A stretch of 64,000 nucleotides of DNA from CAVWXT01 sp963759115 (GCA_963759115.1 CAVWXT010000005.1:1922001-1986000); one strand, 5' to 3'. Counted from the first letter of the stretch, positions 9,180 through 18,625 are shown. The notes: generated by a model not told the origin, from the letters alone. Numbers and translations: made by a program.

Positions 9180-9530
9180 ATGCCAAAAGACTTGACGGGC
9201 AATACCGCCGGCGGTAGCATGACAGAAAAGAGGCTCAAGAAGCTAGCGGTAACCATTCGATCCTTACGTGCAGGATCGGCGAACGTTCGTCTGCATGACC
9301 TTGAGACACTGGCCGGAAAATTGGGCAGGCGGCTTGATGGTGATCGCGGGAAGCATTTGACTTATATCAATACTGTTTTCCCGCGTTTGCGACCGCTACC
9401 GATTCCATCTCATCCACGCGCGCTTAATCCGATTACGGCTGAAAATATCCTGGATCAACTTGAAGAGGACTGGCTTTGTTGGGAAGAGGTTCTGGTCAAG
9501 TCTCGGGACGAGAAGGTACAAAAGCCGTGA
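9180..9530 (+). CDS. hicA: HicA-like toxin
   Basis: The ATG at 9180, with GGAG 6 nt upstream, gives a 116-residue protein. LKKLAVTIRSLRAGSANVRL, then a (HDLE)TLAGKLGRRLDG block and RGKHLTYINT followed by LPIPSHPRALNPITAENILD follow the HicA order: helix, 'dl..la..lGf', the G-x-H motif (here RGKH) and the closing helix. HicA toxins are small dsRBD-fold mRNA interferases. The catalytic His of the family aligns with the H in GKH. Its stop overlaps the GTG start of the next gene (GTGA, 9527-9530), so the two are translationally coupled. Confidence 0.72.
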   Translation: MPKDLTGNTAGGSMTEKRLKKLAVTIRSLRAGSANVRLHDLETLAGKLGRRLDGDRGKHLTYINTVFPRLRPLPIPSHPRALNPITAENILDQLEEDWLCWEEVLVKSRDEKVQKP

Positions 9531-10120
9531 AGAAGACGACGCAATCGGCGCGAGATGTTCTGAAAAAGCCGTACGCTCGCGTCCTCATCCCAAGCGGAGA
9601 TGGAACGTACGCTGCGGAACTACTTGAGTTTCCGGGGTGTTTTTCTCAGGGTGGTACGCCACAGGAAGCGATGGACAATCTCGACGACGCCGCCATCTGC
9701 TGGATTGAATCTGCCCTTAAACAGAAGCAAGACATTCCCGAGCCACTCGCCGTCTACGGATATTCCGGCAAACTCAGCCTCCGCATACCAAGATCAATCC
9801 ACAAGAAAGCTGCTCGCTTCGCTCAAAAGGACGACGTGAGTCTGAATCAATATTTGGCTACTGCCATTGCCGCCAGAGTTGGTGCCGAAGAGTTGTACGA
9901 TCATTTGGCGCAGAAACTAGAGTCGCGGTTGACGCACTGCATTTCCGCCACAATGTTCCAGCAGAATAATTCTTACAACGTATTTCTTGCAGACACGTCC
10001 ATCATTTTTCACGCTCTGTCGTACGCCGCTCCTTCGCTATCCTGGACATCCACTCGCCAAATGGCAACTCATGAGCCATTCGTTCCCGTATTGCCCATCG
10101 TTGCAGAACTGAAGTCATAG
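9527..10120 (+). CDS. hicB: HicB-like antitoxin
   Basis: The GTG at 9527 overlaps the upstream stop. Residues 15-65 (YARVLIPSGDGTYAAELLEF, PGCFSQGGTPQEAMDNLDDA) are the HicB degenerate RNase-H-like domain. LSLRIPRSIHKKAARFAQKD followed by VSLNQYLATAIAARVGAEEL is a ribbon-helix-helix DNA-binding domain. A C-terminal extension of about 70 residues has no recognised domain. The protein should bind the HicA-like toxin and repress the operon. The product (197 residues) is longer than typical HicB. Confidence 0.78.
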   Translation: MKKTTQSARDVLKKPYARVLIPSGDGTYAAELLEFPGCFSQGGTPQEAMDNLDDAAICWIESALKQKQDIPEPLAVYGYSGKLSLRIPRSIHKKAARFAQKDDVSLNQYLATAIAARVGAEELYDHLAQKLESRLTHCISATMFQQNNSYNVFLADTSIIFHALSYAAPSLSWTSTRQMATHEPFVPVLPIVAELKS

Positions 10121-10133
10121 AGGATCTTTGACG

Positions 10134-10409
10134 ATGCCCGAGACAAAACAAATTGTGTTTTCTCATAAGGAAATCACGTCACTACTACTCAAAGACCAGC
10201 ATATTCACGAGGGTTCGTGGGCGCTTGTCTTCGAGTTTGGGCTTGTAGGAGGAGTGATTCCTTTCCCGCCCGGCAGCAACACCTTTAGTCCAGCGGCCAT
10301 TGTTGGAATTCAAAAAATTGGTATTCAACGGTTTGACACAGAGAACCCGATTGCCGTTGACGCCGCAGAGGTCAATCCCCCAGATTCACCCGGTTCCGGC
10401 GATTCCTAA
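10134..10409 (+). CDS. Small conserved protein of unknown function
   Basis: The ATG at 10134 starts a 91-residue product 13 bp after hicB. It begins MPETKQIVFSHKEITSLLLK and continues with IHEGSWALVFEFGLVGGVIP and VGIQKIGIQRFDTENPIAVD, ending AAEVNPP. I recall very similar small proteins in other bacteria with unknown role. It may be co-transcribed with hicAB or be a separate cassette. Confidence 0.6.
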   Translation: MPETKQIVFSHKEITSLLLKDQHIHEGSWALVFEFGLVGGVIPFPPGSNTFSPAAIVGIQKIGIQRFDTENPIAVDAAEVNPPDSPGSGDS

Positions 10410-10555
10410 GCTGCCATCGCGCATTTTCCGCCCATCACGGCGTCAGACAAGTTCTCAAAGCTCCACAGGCTATCGACCATGCCCGCCATCATCGCGGCAG
10501 GCAATCGGCACTTGCCCTCATCCGGCTTGCGTGTCCGCCAGACGAAGGGTTGATG
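10406..10555 (-). pseudogene. Transposase C-terminal remnant
   Basis: On the minus strand the frame reads HQPFVWRTRKPDEGKCRLPA, then AMMAGMVDSLWSFENLSDAV, the typical C-terminal tail of planctomycete IS1-like transposases. No upstream catalytic region is joined to it. It shares the FVWRTRKPDEGK block with the fragment at 4376-4440. The rest of the gap to 10721 shows nothing else. Confidence 0.55.
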
Positions 10556-10721
10556 CTCAGGTGGGGGGATCGCTTGCGTGGCGGTCGGAGAGCCGTAGCA
10601 GGCACATTCCATGTGCCGTCCGCTGGCGCGGCATCAGGCGCAACATCGATCTCTTGCTGAAGATCGCTGGGCCGCAAGGACAGCTCCAGCAAACGGCAGA
10701 CGGCGTCTGCCTGATACTTGC

Positions 10722-11771
10722 CTACGCGATCTGGTACCGCTCCAACTTCGCTCGATCGACCTCTACGCCTAGGCCGCGCGACTCCGGCACCGACATCATG
10801 CCGTCGGTGATTTCGAGGCGATCGGCCAGCACCGTGTCGCGGAGTTGGCCGGGCGTAATGTCGTTGCCGGTGGAGAAGGCCGGAATGGCGGCCGCCAGGT
10901 GAAGCATGGCCGCCGTGGCAATTCCCAGCGAGGGACGGCCGCCCAGGATCGGCACGACGCCGGCCGCGGCGGCGATGGCGGCGCACGCCCGCGCCGGCAC
11001 GATTCCGCCCACCTGCTCCAGGTCGACGACCAGGAACGGGGCCGCGTTGCAGCGGACGGCGGCCAGCACGTCGGCCGGTCCGCGGATCGCCCGCCACACC
11101 GCCAGCGGAACGCTCGTCTGCCGTCGCCAGCGAGGCCACGGGATGAAGCTCCCGCGTACTGAGCGGATCGAGAAAGAACTGGAGGTTCTGGAACTCCAGG
11201 CCGGCGCAGATGTCGCGGGCCGTCTCCAGGTCGTAACGGCCCATCCCGTCGAATCGCAACTCGACCGATCGCCCACCATCTCGCGGATCGCCGCCAGCGC
11301 CTTGAGATCCTCCTCGGGCCGGCCGCCGCTGGCCAGCGTCTGCGTGTGGAAGCCCTGCTCGGCCAGTTCGCGCGAGACCTGGGCCGCCATCTCCGCTCGG
11401 CGCCAGGGCAGCCGGATCGACACGGGGACCCGCCGCCGATAGTATCCGCCCAACAGGTTGCAGAGCGGTTGCCGCAGCACCCGGCCCAGCAGGTCCCACA
11501 CGGCCATTTCCACGGCCGATCGCAGCGGCGGCGGCGCGAGCGCTTCCATGGTGTGCAGCTCTTCGATGTCGTAGACGCTCCGGCCGGCCAAGACCGCCAA
11601 CAGGGCCTCCCGCCGTGCGGCCAACTCGCCCACGCGCCACGCCAGCCCCGATTCGCCCCAACCTTCCAGTCCCGACGTGGTCGTGATCCGCACCAGCAAC
11701 GAGCGGACCGGCGCGGCCGACTCGGTCTGCCCGACGGCAACCAGGTAGAACTCCAGATCGTTGATCTTCAT
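10722..11771 (-). CDS. Enolase-superfamily enzyme (dipeptide-epimerase/muconate-lactonizing type)
   Basis: About 349 residues starting MKINDLEFYLVAVGQ at ATG 11771, which overlaps the stop of ispH. The N-terminal capping domain includes LLVRITTTSGLEGWGESGLA. The barrel shows AVEMAVWDLLGRVLRQPLCN, metal-ligand regions RFDGMGRYDLE and VVDLEQVGG, and the lid-like GGRPSLGIATAAMLHLAAAI. The usual second acidic ligand 'EEP/EQP' appears as FFLDPLS. The frame is lost between about 11125 and 11270, where the middle part continues in another frame before returning. This is probably two consensus errors. The substrate cannot be told; L-Ala-D/L-Glu epimerase-like or o-succinylbenzoate-synthase-like are both possible. 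Confidence 0.68.
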   Translation of the reverse strand: MKINDLEFYLVAVGQTESAAPVRSLLVRITTTSGLEGWGESGLAWRVGELAARREALLAVLAGRSVYDIEELHTMEALAPPPLRSAVEMAVWDLLGRVLRQPLCNLLGGYYRRRVPVSIRLPWRRAEMAAQVSRELAEQGFHTQTLASGGRPEEDLKALAAIREMVGDRSSCDSTGWAVTTWRRPATSAPAWSSRTSSSFSIRSVRGSFIPWPRWRRQTSVPLAVWRAIRGPADVLAAVRCNAAPFLVVDLEQVGGIVPARACAAIAAAAGVVPILGGRPSLGIATAAMLHLAAAIPAFSTGNDITPGQLRDTVLADRLEITDGMMSVPESRGLGVEVDRAKLERYQIA

Positions 11772-12699
11772 GACTTCTTCCGCAACGGCTTGGGCAGGGC
11801 AAAACGCAGTTGTTCCTGGCGGACGACGCGGGTCTCGACCGACGCGCCGAACCGCTCCCGCAGCAACGCCACGCACTCCTGCACCAGGGCCTCGGGGGCG
11901 CTGGCCCCGGCGGTAATCATGACCGTTTCCTCGCCGGAAAACCACCCCAGGTCGATGTCGGCCGGACCGTCGATCAAATGGGCCGCGACGCCGCACGCGC
12001 GGGCCAGTTCCGCCAGCCGCTGGCTATTGGAACTGTTCTGGCTGCCGACGACCAGCACCACGTCGACCTCCCCGGCGAGAACGCGAACCGCCTCTTGCCG
12101 GTTCTGCGTGGCATAACAGATGTCATCCCGCGGCGGCCCCACGATCTGCGGGAACCGCTGCCGCAAGCGGTCGATGATCTGCACCAGCGTCGTCCACCGA
12201 TAGAGTGGTCTGCGTGAGATACGCCACTTTGGACGGGTCGGGCACTTCGACCCGATCGACGTCCGCGGCCGAGTGAATCAGGCGGATCGATTGCGACGCC
12301 TCGCCCATCGTTCCGACCACTTCATCGTGGCCGGCATGGCCGATCGAGGATAATCGTATAGCCTTGCCGGGCGAACCGGACGGCTTCGAGATGAACCTTC
12401 GTCACCAAGGGGCAGGTGGCGTCGATGGTGTCCAGCCGCCGTTCGGCCGCTTGCCGGCGAACCGCCGGCGGCACGCCGTGGGCCGAATAGAGCAGGTGGG
12501 CCCCCTCGGGCACTTCGGCCAGATCGTTGACGAACACCACGCCCTGTCGCCGGAACCAATCCACCACCCACCTGTTATGGACGATCTCGTGGTACACGTA
12601 CAACGGCGTGCCGTAGGCCCCGATCGCCCATTGCAGGGCCTCGATGGCCATGTTGACGCCGGCGCAGAACCCCCGCGGGGCAGCCAGAATGATCCGCAT
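11768..12699 (-). CDS. ispH: 4-hydroxy-3-methylbut-2-enyl diphosphate reductase (frame broken twice)
   Basis: IspH is the last enzyme of the MEP isoprenoid pathway, a [4Fe-4S] protein. The start MRIILAAPRGFCAGVNMAIE has the first cluster Cys. EIVHNRWVVDWFRRQG, LLYSAHGVPP and DTIDATCPLVTKVHLEAVRF (second Cys) follow, then GHAGHDEVVGTMGEA. The end segment has DDICYATQNRQEAV with the third Cys, and VVLVVGSQNSSNSQRLAELA. Two frame breaks occur: an extra base at 12345 (CTC+G in minus sense before ATC) and one near 12190 (GCT+G). The stop overlaps the start of the enolase-superfamily gene by 4 bp (translational coupling). Confidence 0.92.
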
Positions 12700-12798
12700 A
12701 GTTCCCTCGTTCACCAAAAGACATCATAATAGGGCCGACGGCGAGCGGCCAGGGGCTTCGCGGCCGCTCCATGAGCTATCGTCGTGGGAGGAATTGCC

Positions 12799-14253
12799 AT
12801 GTTCGATCGCATCTTCCATCTCCAAGAGAACCGTACCAACGTCCGCACCGAACTGCTGGCCGGCCTGACGACGTTCCTGACGATGGCCTACATCATCGTC
12901 GTCCAGCCGATGGTGCTCTCGGGCCGGATGTTCAATACGGATACGGGCATGGATTTTGGCGCCGTCACCACGGCCACCTGCATCTCGGCCGCTCTGGCCT
13001 CGGCCATCATGGGCCTGTACGGCCGCTACCCGATCGCCCAGGCACCCGGCATGGGCGAGAACTTCTTCTTCGTGTTCGGCATGTTGCCCGCCGCCGGGGC
13101 CATGATCGCCGAACAGGTCAAGGCCGGGCAGATCGCCGACGGCTCGACCACTCCCTGGCAGATCGGGCTCGGCGTGGTGTTCTACTCGGGCCTGCTGTTT
13201 CTGCTGCTCTCCATGCTGGGCGTGCGGGAGAAACTGATGGACGCCATCAGCCCCAGCATGCGAAACGGCATCGCCATCGGCATCGGGCTGTTCATCGTGC
13301 TGATCGGCTTGAGCAGCACGAAGCTGTTGCTGACCGACGCGGCGACGGGCTGGAAACTGAATCCACAGTTCGGCTCGCCCGACCTGATCGTGTTCTTTTT
13401 CGGACTGATGGTCACGGCGGCGCTGCACGCCCGGCGCGTCCGCGGCTCGATTATCTGGGGCATCGTCGCAGCCACGCTGTTCTCGGTGGCGCTCAAGCTC
13501 GGATTGCCCTACTTGGGCGAAACGCGTAATGGCGTCGCCGCTTGGTAAAAGACTCGATGCTCACAACAAACTTCACGATCGCCAATCGGTCGTTGCTCGC
13601 TCCGCCGTCGATCATGCCGACGCTAGGGAAGCTGGACCTGGTCGGGGCCCTCGCGTGGCCGATGCTGCCGTTCATCCTCGATCTTTCTGTTCATGGTGTT
13701 GTTCGACACGCTGGGCACGCTGATCGGCGTGGCCGAGCAGGCGGGCTTGATCCGCGACAACCGCCTGCCGCGGGCCCGACAGGCCCTGATGTCCGACGCG
13801 CTGGGCACCGTGACCGGCGCCGCCCTGGGCACCAGCACCGTGACCAGTTTCATCGAGAGCGCCTCGGGCGTGGAGCAAGGAGGGCGGACCGGCCTGACGG
13901 CCGTGTGCGCGGCAGTCCTGTTTCTGCTGGCCCTGTTCTTCAGCCCGATCATCGACATGATCGGCAGCTATCGCCCCATTACGGCCCCGGCGCTGATCGT
14001 CGTCGGCTCGATGATGATGCGGAACGTCACGAAGATCGACTGGGACAACTACGCCGAGAGCCTGCCCACGTTCCTCATCATCGCCGGCATTCCGTTGACG
14101 TTTTCCATTGCCGACGGCTTGGCGTTGGGGTTCATCACCTACCCGATCGTCAAGCTCCTGGCCGGCCAGGGCCGCGACGTGAAATGGCTGATGTACGTGA
14201 TGGCCGTGGTGCTGGTGGCGTATTTCGTCCTCGTCCGGGTGCGGACGCTGTAG
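12799..14253 (+). CDS. NCS2 (AzgA-type) purine permease (frame broken twice)
   Basis: The ATG at 12799 has GGGAGGAA upstream and gives MFDRIFHLQENRTNVRTELL, then AGLTTFLTMAYIIVVQPMVL, the AzgA/GhxP-like start. GRYPIAQAPGMGENFFFVFG is the first substrate motif, and the second half has FDTLGTLIGVAEQAGL and GTSTVTSFIESASGVEQGGR. About 12-14 hydrophobic segments are present over three frames. The frame breaks near 13545 (one base missing around GCTTGGTAAAAG) and at 13680 (extra G after CTC before ATCTTT). It probably imports adenine/guanine/hypoxanthine with protons. It is divergent from ispH, with 99 bp between the starts. Confidence 0.88.
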
Positions 14254-14383
14254 GAACGTCGAGATTTGCCGCGCTAGAAATCTTCTCCATCTTACCCCGC
14301 CCAATTGCCCATAGCGCCCGTCTCGCCTGTATTATCGGCAAGCCATCAGGAAACTCCCGATGGGCCATTCAGCACTGTCCTGG

Positions 14384-14411
14384 TTGGGGAATTCGCCGAC
14401 AGGCGTACAAT
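14384..14411 (+). promoter_or_regulatory. Candidate promoter of csrA
   Basis: TTGGGG (14384-14389) and TACAAT (14406-14411) with a 16-bp spacer lie 54 bp upstream of the csrA ATG. AGGGAGG just before the start is the ribosome site. Confidence 0.4.
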
Positions 14412-14465
14412 GCCGCCGTTCTGAAACCACCGTTCTCAGGATCTCGCGTTCAGGGAGGATAAAAC

Positions 14466-14660
14466 ATGTTAGTTCTCAGTCGCAAGAGTGGAGAGGCGAT
14501 CGTCATCGGCGACCGCATCACGATTACGATTTTGGCCACCAACGGCGGCCGGGTGAAACTCGGCGTGACCGCCCCCGCGGAAGTGCCCATCCATCGAGAG
14601 GAGGTCTTCCAACGAATCGAGAGTTGCTCGCCTTCCTATCGATTTGCCGAGTGTGCGTAG
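14466..14660 (+). CDS. csrA: Carbon storage regulator CsrA
   Basis: The 64-residue protein begins MLVLSRKSGEAIVIGDRITI, continues with VKLGVTAPAEVPIHREEVFQ and ends RIE plus a short tail: the complete CsrA fold, including the conserved L4, R6 and the VPIHREE RNA-binding segment. CsrA is a homodimeric post-transcriptional regulator that binds GGA motifs in mRNA leaders. The ribosome site AGGGAGG lies 7 nt upstream. The next gene follows 60 bp downstream and may be co-transcribed. Confidence 0.95.
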   Translation: MLVLSRKSGEAIVIGDRITITILATNGGRVKLGVTAPAEVPIHREEVFQRIESCSPSYRFAECA

Positions 14661-14720
14661 GACGTTCCTCGTGGAATGTCGCGGCTGGTTTCCATGACCC
14701 AGATTGCAGGAGACACGTCC

Positions 14721-15149
14721 ATGACCCTTTCTACCATTGCCGAAATGAATTGGAGCGAGCCGCAACTTGCCGCCGGCTTCTCTTTCGAGACAGGCCAGAC
14801 GGAGCGGATCAAGGCGGCTCTCGGCGTGACGACGGGCGAGTTGCCGAAGGTTGACGAGGAGACGCTAGCCCGCTACTACGCGTACCTGTCGGCGAGACTG
14901 CCGCTGCCGCTGACGGCTTACTACCCGCAGCCGCGGACCGCCCAGGAAAAGGCCGAGTTTCGTTGCACCGTCGTGGAATTGCTCGACCCAACCCGATACC
15001 TGGGCGACGAGTTTGACGGCATTTTCTGCAAGGTCCGCAAGGGCGCGTTCGAAGTGAACTTGCCGTTGCTGGAACTCCACGTGCCGGAGGGCAGTGCCAG
15101 CTTTCAACTGATCGAGGACTATTGGTACTGGTTCTGGAACTGGCGGTGA
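14721..15149 (+). CDS. Conserved protein of unknown function
   Basis: The ATG at 14721 with AGGAG about 10 nt upstream gives 142 residues beginning MTLSTIAEMNWSEPQLAAGF. Later blocks are VDEETLARYYAYLSARLPLP, AEFRCTVVELLDPTRYLGDE, GIFCKVRKGAFEVNLPLLEL, and a very aromatic end (DYWYWFWNWR). The layout resembles small 'calcium-binding protein'-labelled planctomycete proteins, but I see no EF-hand, so the function is open. It lies downstream of csrA. Confidence 0.6.
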   Translation: MTLSTIAEMNWSEPQLAAGFSFETGQTERIKAALGVTTGELPKVDEETLARYYAYLSARLPLPLTAYYPQPRTAQEKAEFRCTVVELLDPTRYLGDEFDGIFCKVRKGAFEVNLPLLELHVPEGSASFQLIEDYWYWFWNWR

Positions 15150-15173
15150 GAGACGGATTCCTTCGCCCGGCCG

Positions 15174-16355
15174 TCACGCCGCCCGCCGCACCCGCAGACC
15201 GATCAGCCCGGCCAGCCCGCAGGCCAGCAGCGCGGTCACGGCATAGGCGCCGGCGTTCGGTGAGCCGGGCACGAGGCAGAGGCTCAGCGCGCCCACCGCC
15301 GGCCCCAGGCAGATGCCCGAGCCGATCATCGCTTCGTGCAGTCCGCCGTGTTCGCCCTTGGTCTCGCCGACGTCCATCGAGTAGAACAGCGAGGAGTAGT
15401 ACATCAGGCCGATGGAGACGCCGAAGACGGCTTGAGCGGCCACCAGCACTCCGAGGTTGTGCGAGAGCAACAGGAGGCTGAAGCTGGCCGTCAGCCCGAC
15501 GAAGGCCCCCAGGAGCCAGCGGAAGCGATAGTGCCAGCCGGTCCATTGCCAAAGGGCGACGAAGGTCGCTAACCGGGCGAACATCCAGATGGAGCAGAAC
15601 AGGCCCGCCTGCGCCGTAGAGAGCCCCAGCGTCTTCGCCAGGCCCGGCACGATGGCGACGACCGTGGTGATCCCGACATAGGAGAAGGGAATCGCCAGCC
15701 ACACCATGCGCAGGAAGGTCCGCGGGCTGACCGACCGGGCCAAGACCGCCGAGTCCAGGGGATGAGGCCCCATCGCGGGCGGAGCGGCCGGCGCCGCGTG
15801 GACGGGATTCTTGCCCAGCCGCAGAACGATCAGGCATTGGCCACCGTGGATGATCGCCGGCAGCCAGAAGATGCTGTCGTGGCCGAGCACTTCGTAGAGC
15901 GTGCCGCCGACGAAATACATCGCCGACGACGACGCGGCCCAGACGACATTGTAAATGCCGATGTTCTTGGGCAGCACGTCATCGCGAACGCCATCGCTCA
16001 CCAGGGCTTCGAGCGTCGGCCAGGTGAAACACATCGACGCCGTCCAACCGACCAACACCAGCAGGACCGCCGGCAACGAGGGAAAGACCGCGCCCATCGC
16101 CAGGCAGGCCGCCATGCCGCCGAAGCCCGTCTTGAGCGCCGTGAAGTAGCCGAAGCGCTGGGCGAAACGCCCCCCCTGCCACGCCGCAAACATGAAGACG
16201 AAGCCGCCCAGGGCCGAGGCCGCGAGATTGCCGAGGTTGCCGAAGCCGAAGCGGTCGCGCAGCAGGAAGAAGACGTAGTTGTTGAAGTACGACGTGGCCA
16301 GCGCGTTCGACCCTTCGAGCGCGAAGAAGATAGTTTTGGACTTCCAGGTATGCAC
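15174..16355 (-). CDS. Major facilitator superfamily transporter
   Basis: About 393 residues with roughly 12 hydrophobic segments. I chose GTG 16355 (VHTWKSKTIFFALEGSNALA) because upstream sequence in the same frame is Arg-rich and untypical. FVFMFAAWQGGRFAQRFGYF contains the MFS loop 2-3 pattern GxxxxRFG. The second half restarts with VWLAIPFSYVGITTVVAIVP. The substrate is unknown. Its upstream region holds a long palindrome (16590-16661). Confidence 0.75.
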   Translation of the reverse strand: MHTWKSKTIFFALEGSNALATSYFNNYVFFLLRDRFGFGNLGNLAASALGGFVFMFAAWQGGRFAQRFGYFTALKTGFGGMAACLAMGAVFPSLPAVLLVLVGWTASMCFTWPTLEALVSDGVRDDVLPKNIGIYNVVWAASSSAMYFVGGTLYEVLGHDSIFWLPAIIHGGQCLIVLRLGKNPVHAAPAAPPAMGPHPLDSAVLARSVSPRTFLRMVWLAIPFSYVGITTVVAIVPGLAKTLGLSTAQAGLFCSIWMFARLATFVALWQWTGWHYRFRWLLGAFVGLTASFSLLLLSHNLGVLVAAQAVFGVSIGLMYYSSLFYSMDVGETKGEHGGLHEAMIGSGICLGPAVGALSLCLVPGSPNAGAYAVTALLACGLAGLIGLRVRRAA

Positions 16356-16589
16356 GGAACGGCGGTTCAGGCAGACAGGGACAGCGGGGCGAGCCGCGAA
16401 ATCTCGGCGATGACCTGGAGGCTCTGCCGCTTCCTCTCGCTGTTCTCGGCGGCGGACATGCGCGGCCGGAGTTCGTCGAGGTCGGCTGTAGAACACCCGC
16501 GGAGGGGATCGGCGATTGTACGCAATGCCCCTGATCTTAGCGTGGATGCCGCTGCGTTTCAAGAAGCCCGAGCCCGTTCGCTTCTTCAT

Positions 16590-16661
16590 TGTGGGAGGCA
16601 ACTCCTGTCGCCGATTGCCTCGAATTGCGCCCGTTATCGGCGACTGGAGTCGCCTCCCACA
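16590..16661. repeat. Long REP-like palindrome
   Basis: Arms of 26 bp at 16590-16615 and 16636-16661 (core GTGGGAGGC..CTCC.GTCGCC) are inverted repeats with 2 mismatches and a 20-nt loop. The element lies between divergent genes in the 16356-16797 gap, which otherwise shows nothing. It is probably a mobile REP/RAYT-type repeat. Confidence 0.65.
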
Positions 16662-16797
16662 GTCTTCTATCCTGAAAAACCGAACGGCCCTGGCAAGACG
16701 CGATCCTCGGCTTGACTTCCCGGCGTCGCCAAGCCAGACTCATGGCAGCAAGGACCAAAGCATCAACGGCCACCTTCCCCGAACTGGAGGATATGGC

Positions 16798-18384
16798 ATG
16801 AGACCCCACGATCAAATCCGATGCCGGAACATCGCGGCCGGCTGTGCTTGCTGCGGCGTGAGCCGACGGCAGTTTCTGGCGGGCTGTGCAGCTTGTGCGG
16901 CCGGCGCCGCGGGGCTTTCAACGCTGGGCATCGCCCGCGCCGTAGCCGCCGACCCCGCGGACAAGGCTCGAATCGGCCTGGTCTTCAGTCACCGGTCGAC
17001 CAGCGCCGCCACCTGGCCGCACGCCGGCTATGACCATGCGGGGCTCATCAAACAGTTGACCGCCAAGCTGATCGCCGGTTGCCCCGAGGTTGAGTTCCGG
17101 CCCGCCACCGTGGAAGGACCCGACGAAGCCAAACAACTGCTCGGCCGCAACGAACCGGTCGACGGCTACCTGGTCTATTTGACCGGCAGCGGCGGCGGCG
17201 CGGCGAGCCTCTTGGCTGCCACGGGACGACCGGTGCTCTTGGCCACCGACATCTACGGCGGGACGAACGAGTTTCTGCGCGCGGTCGATGCCGCCCGGCG
17301 GAAGAACCTCAAGGTGGCCGCCGTCTCATCGTCGCGTTTCGACGACGTGATCGAGGCGGCCCGATGTTTCGGGCTGCTGAAGAAGCCCGGCGGATCGGCG
17401 GAAGGTTTTCTGGCCGCCTGCGACGCCCTGCGGCGGAAGGACGCCAAGCCGGCCGGAGAACTGTCCGGCACGGCGGATCCGCTACGCTGCCGGGACGTCC
17501 GCGACTGCCTCGAAAAGCTCCGCCAATCGACGATTCTCGTGGTGGGCCGGGAGCCCGGCCGGCAAGGCAAGGCGATCGAAACCCGCTACGGCGCCAAGGT
17601 CCTGCCCATCGACTTCAAGACGCTGCAAGAGGCCTACCTGAAGGCCGACCGCGACCAGGCTGCCGATTGGGCCGGCCGGTGGATGCGGAATGCCGAAAAG
17701 GTTGTCGAGCCGTCGGCCGACGAAATCCGCAAGTCGGGGGCGATGTACCTGGCCATGTTGGCCCTAATGAAGCAGCACAACGCCCAGGCCATCACCGTCA
17801 ACTGCCTCGAGGGCTTCTACGGCGGCCATATCGAGGCCTATCCGTGCCTGGGCTTCTCACAACTCAATAACGACGGGTTGGTCGGCGGTTGCGAGGCCGA
17901 CATCCTTTCAACCTTCACGATGCTGACGGTGGGGTATCTGACGGGCCGGCCGGGATTCATTTCGGACCCGGTGATCGACACCTCAAAGTACCAGATCGTC
18001 TATCCGCACTGCGTGGCCCCCACCAAGGTCTTCGGCCCCAGCGGAACGGCCAACGCCTACCGCATTCGCACTCACGCGGAAGACCACAAGGGCGCGGCCA
18101 TGCAATCGCTGCTGCCCGCCGGCTACGTGCTCACCACGTTGAAGATGAATCCGGCTTTGCAGGAGGTGGTGTTGCACCAGGCCAAGTCCGTCGGCAACGT
18201 CGACGACGAGAAGGCCTGCCGCACCAAGTTGGCGGCCGACCTCCACGGCGACATCGAGAAGCTCATGAATCATTGGTTCCGCTGGGACGAGTCGTGGCAC
18301 CGCGTGACGTTCTACGGCGATGTAAAGGGTCCCGTAAAGCAACTCGGCGAAGCGATGGGCATGACGGTGATCGAAGAGGCGTGA
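16798..18384 (+). CDS. Tat-exported L-fucose/arabinose-isomerase-like protein
   Basis: The 528-residue product starts at ATG 16798 with GGAGG 7 nt upstream. The N-terminus carries a twin-arginine signal (SRRQFLAGCAACAAGAAGL). The mature protein follows the FucI/AraA-like three-domain pattern: RIGLVFSHRSTSAATWPHAG, DGYLVYLTGSGGGAASLLAA, ITVNCLEGFYGGHIEAYPCL, followed by ADILSTFTMLTVGYLTGRPG and CVAPTKVFGPSG. Glu/Asp/His residues that could be the metal site (NCLEG..., CEAD, HCVAP) are present. Planctomycetes export many such isomerase-fold proteins whose substrates are unknown. The frame is intact. Confidence 0.78.
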   Translation: MRPHDQIRCRNIAAGCACCGVSRRQFLAGCAACAAGAAGLSTLGIARAVAADPADKARIGLVFSHRSTSAATWPHAGYDHAGLIKQLTAKLIAGCPEVEFRPATVEGPDEAKQLLGRNEPVDGYLVYLTGSGGGAASLLAATGRPVLLATDIYGGTNEFLRAVDAARRKNLKVAAVSSSRFDDVIEAARCFGLLKKPGGSAEGFLAACDALRRKDAKPAGELSGTADPLRCRDVRDCLEKLRQSTILVVGREPGRQGKAIETRYGAKVLPIDFKTLQEAYLKADRDQAADWAGRWMRNAEKVVEPSADEIRKSGAMYLAMLALMKQHNAQAITVNCLEGFYGGHIEAYPCLGFSQLNNDGLVGGCEADILSTFTMLTVGYLTGRPGFISDPVIDTSKYQIVYPHCVAPTKVFGPSGTANAYRIRTHAEDHKGAAMQSLLPAGYVLTTLKMNPALQEVVLHQAKSVGNVDDEKACRTKLAADLHGDIEKLMNHWFRWDESWHRVTFYGDVKGPVKQLGEAMGMTVIEEA

Positions 18385-18433
18385 GATCATCCCACCAGGC
18401 AATACACCCCGCCTGCCGACGGCAGAAGAGGGC

Positions 18434-18625
18434 CTACCCGCTGGTCGCCGTGCGCCACAGCATGATCCCGCCGGATGTCCAGAAGTAGCGGATGAGGGCC
18501 AAAGGCGAAGTTGGGTAGATGAACTGATTGGAGTTGTTCCAGGACGTGCCGCTGGTAGTGGCGGTGGGGTCCCAGGCGGCTACTGGCTGCACGGTCACCT
18601 GGATGCTGCTGTGGCCCGAGCATGA
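18434..18625 (-). pseudogene. Open C-terminal fragment of unknown protein
   Basis: A 63-codon open stretch on the minus strand reads VTVQPVAAWDPTATTSGTSW, then NNSNQFIYPTSPLALIRYFW and TSGGIMLWRTATSG before a TAG at 18436-18434. It has no start codon in context and meets a stop upstream at 18628. It looks like the tail of a lost gene. No family was recognised. Confidence 0.25.
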
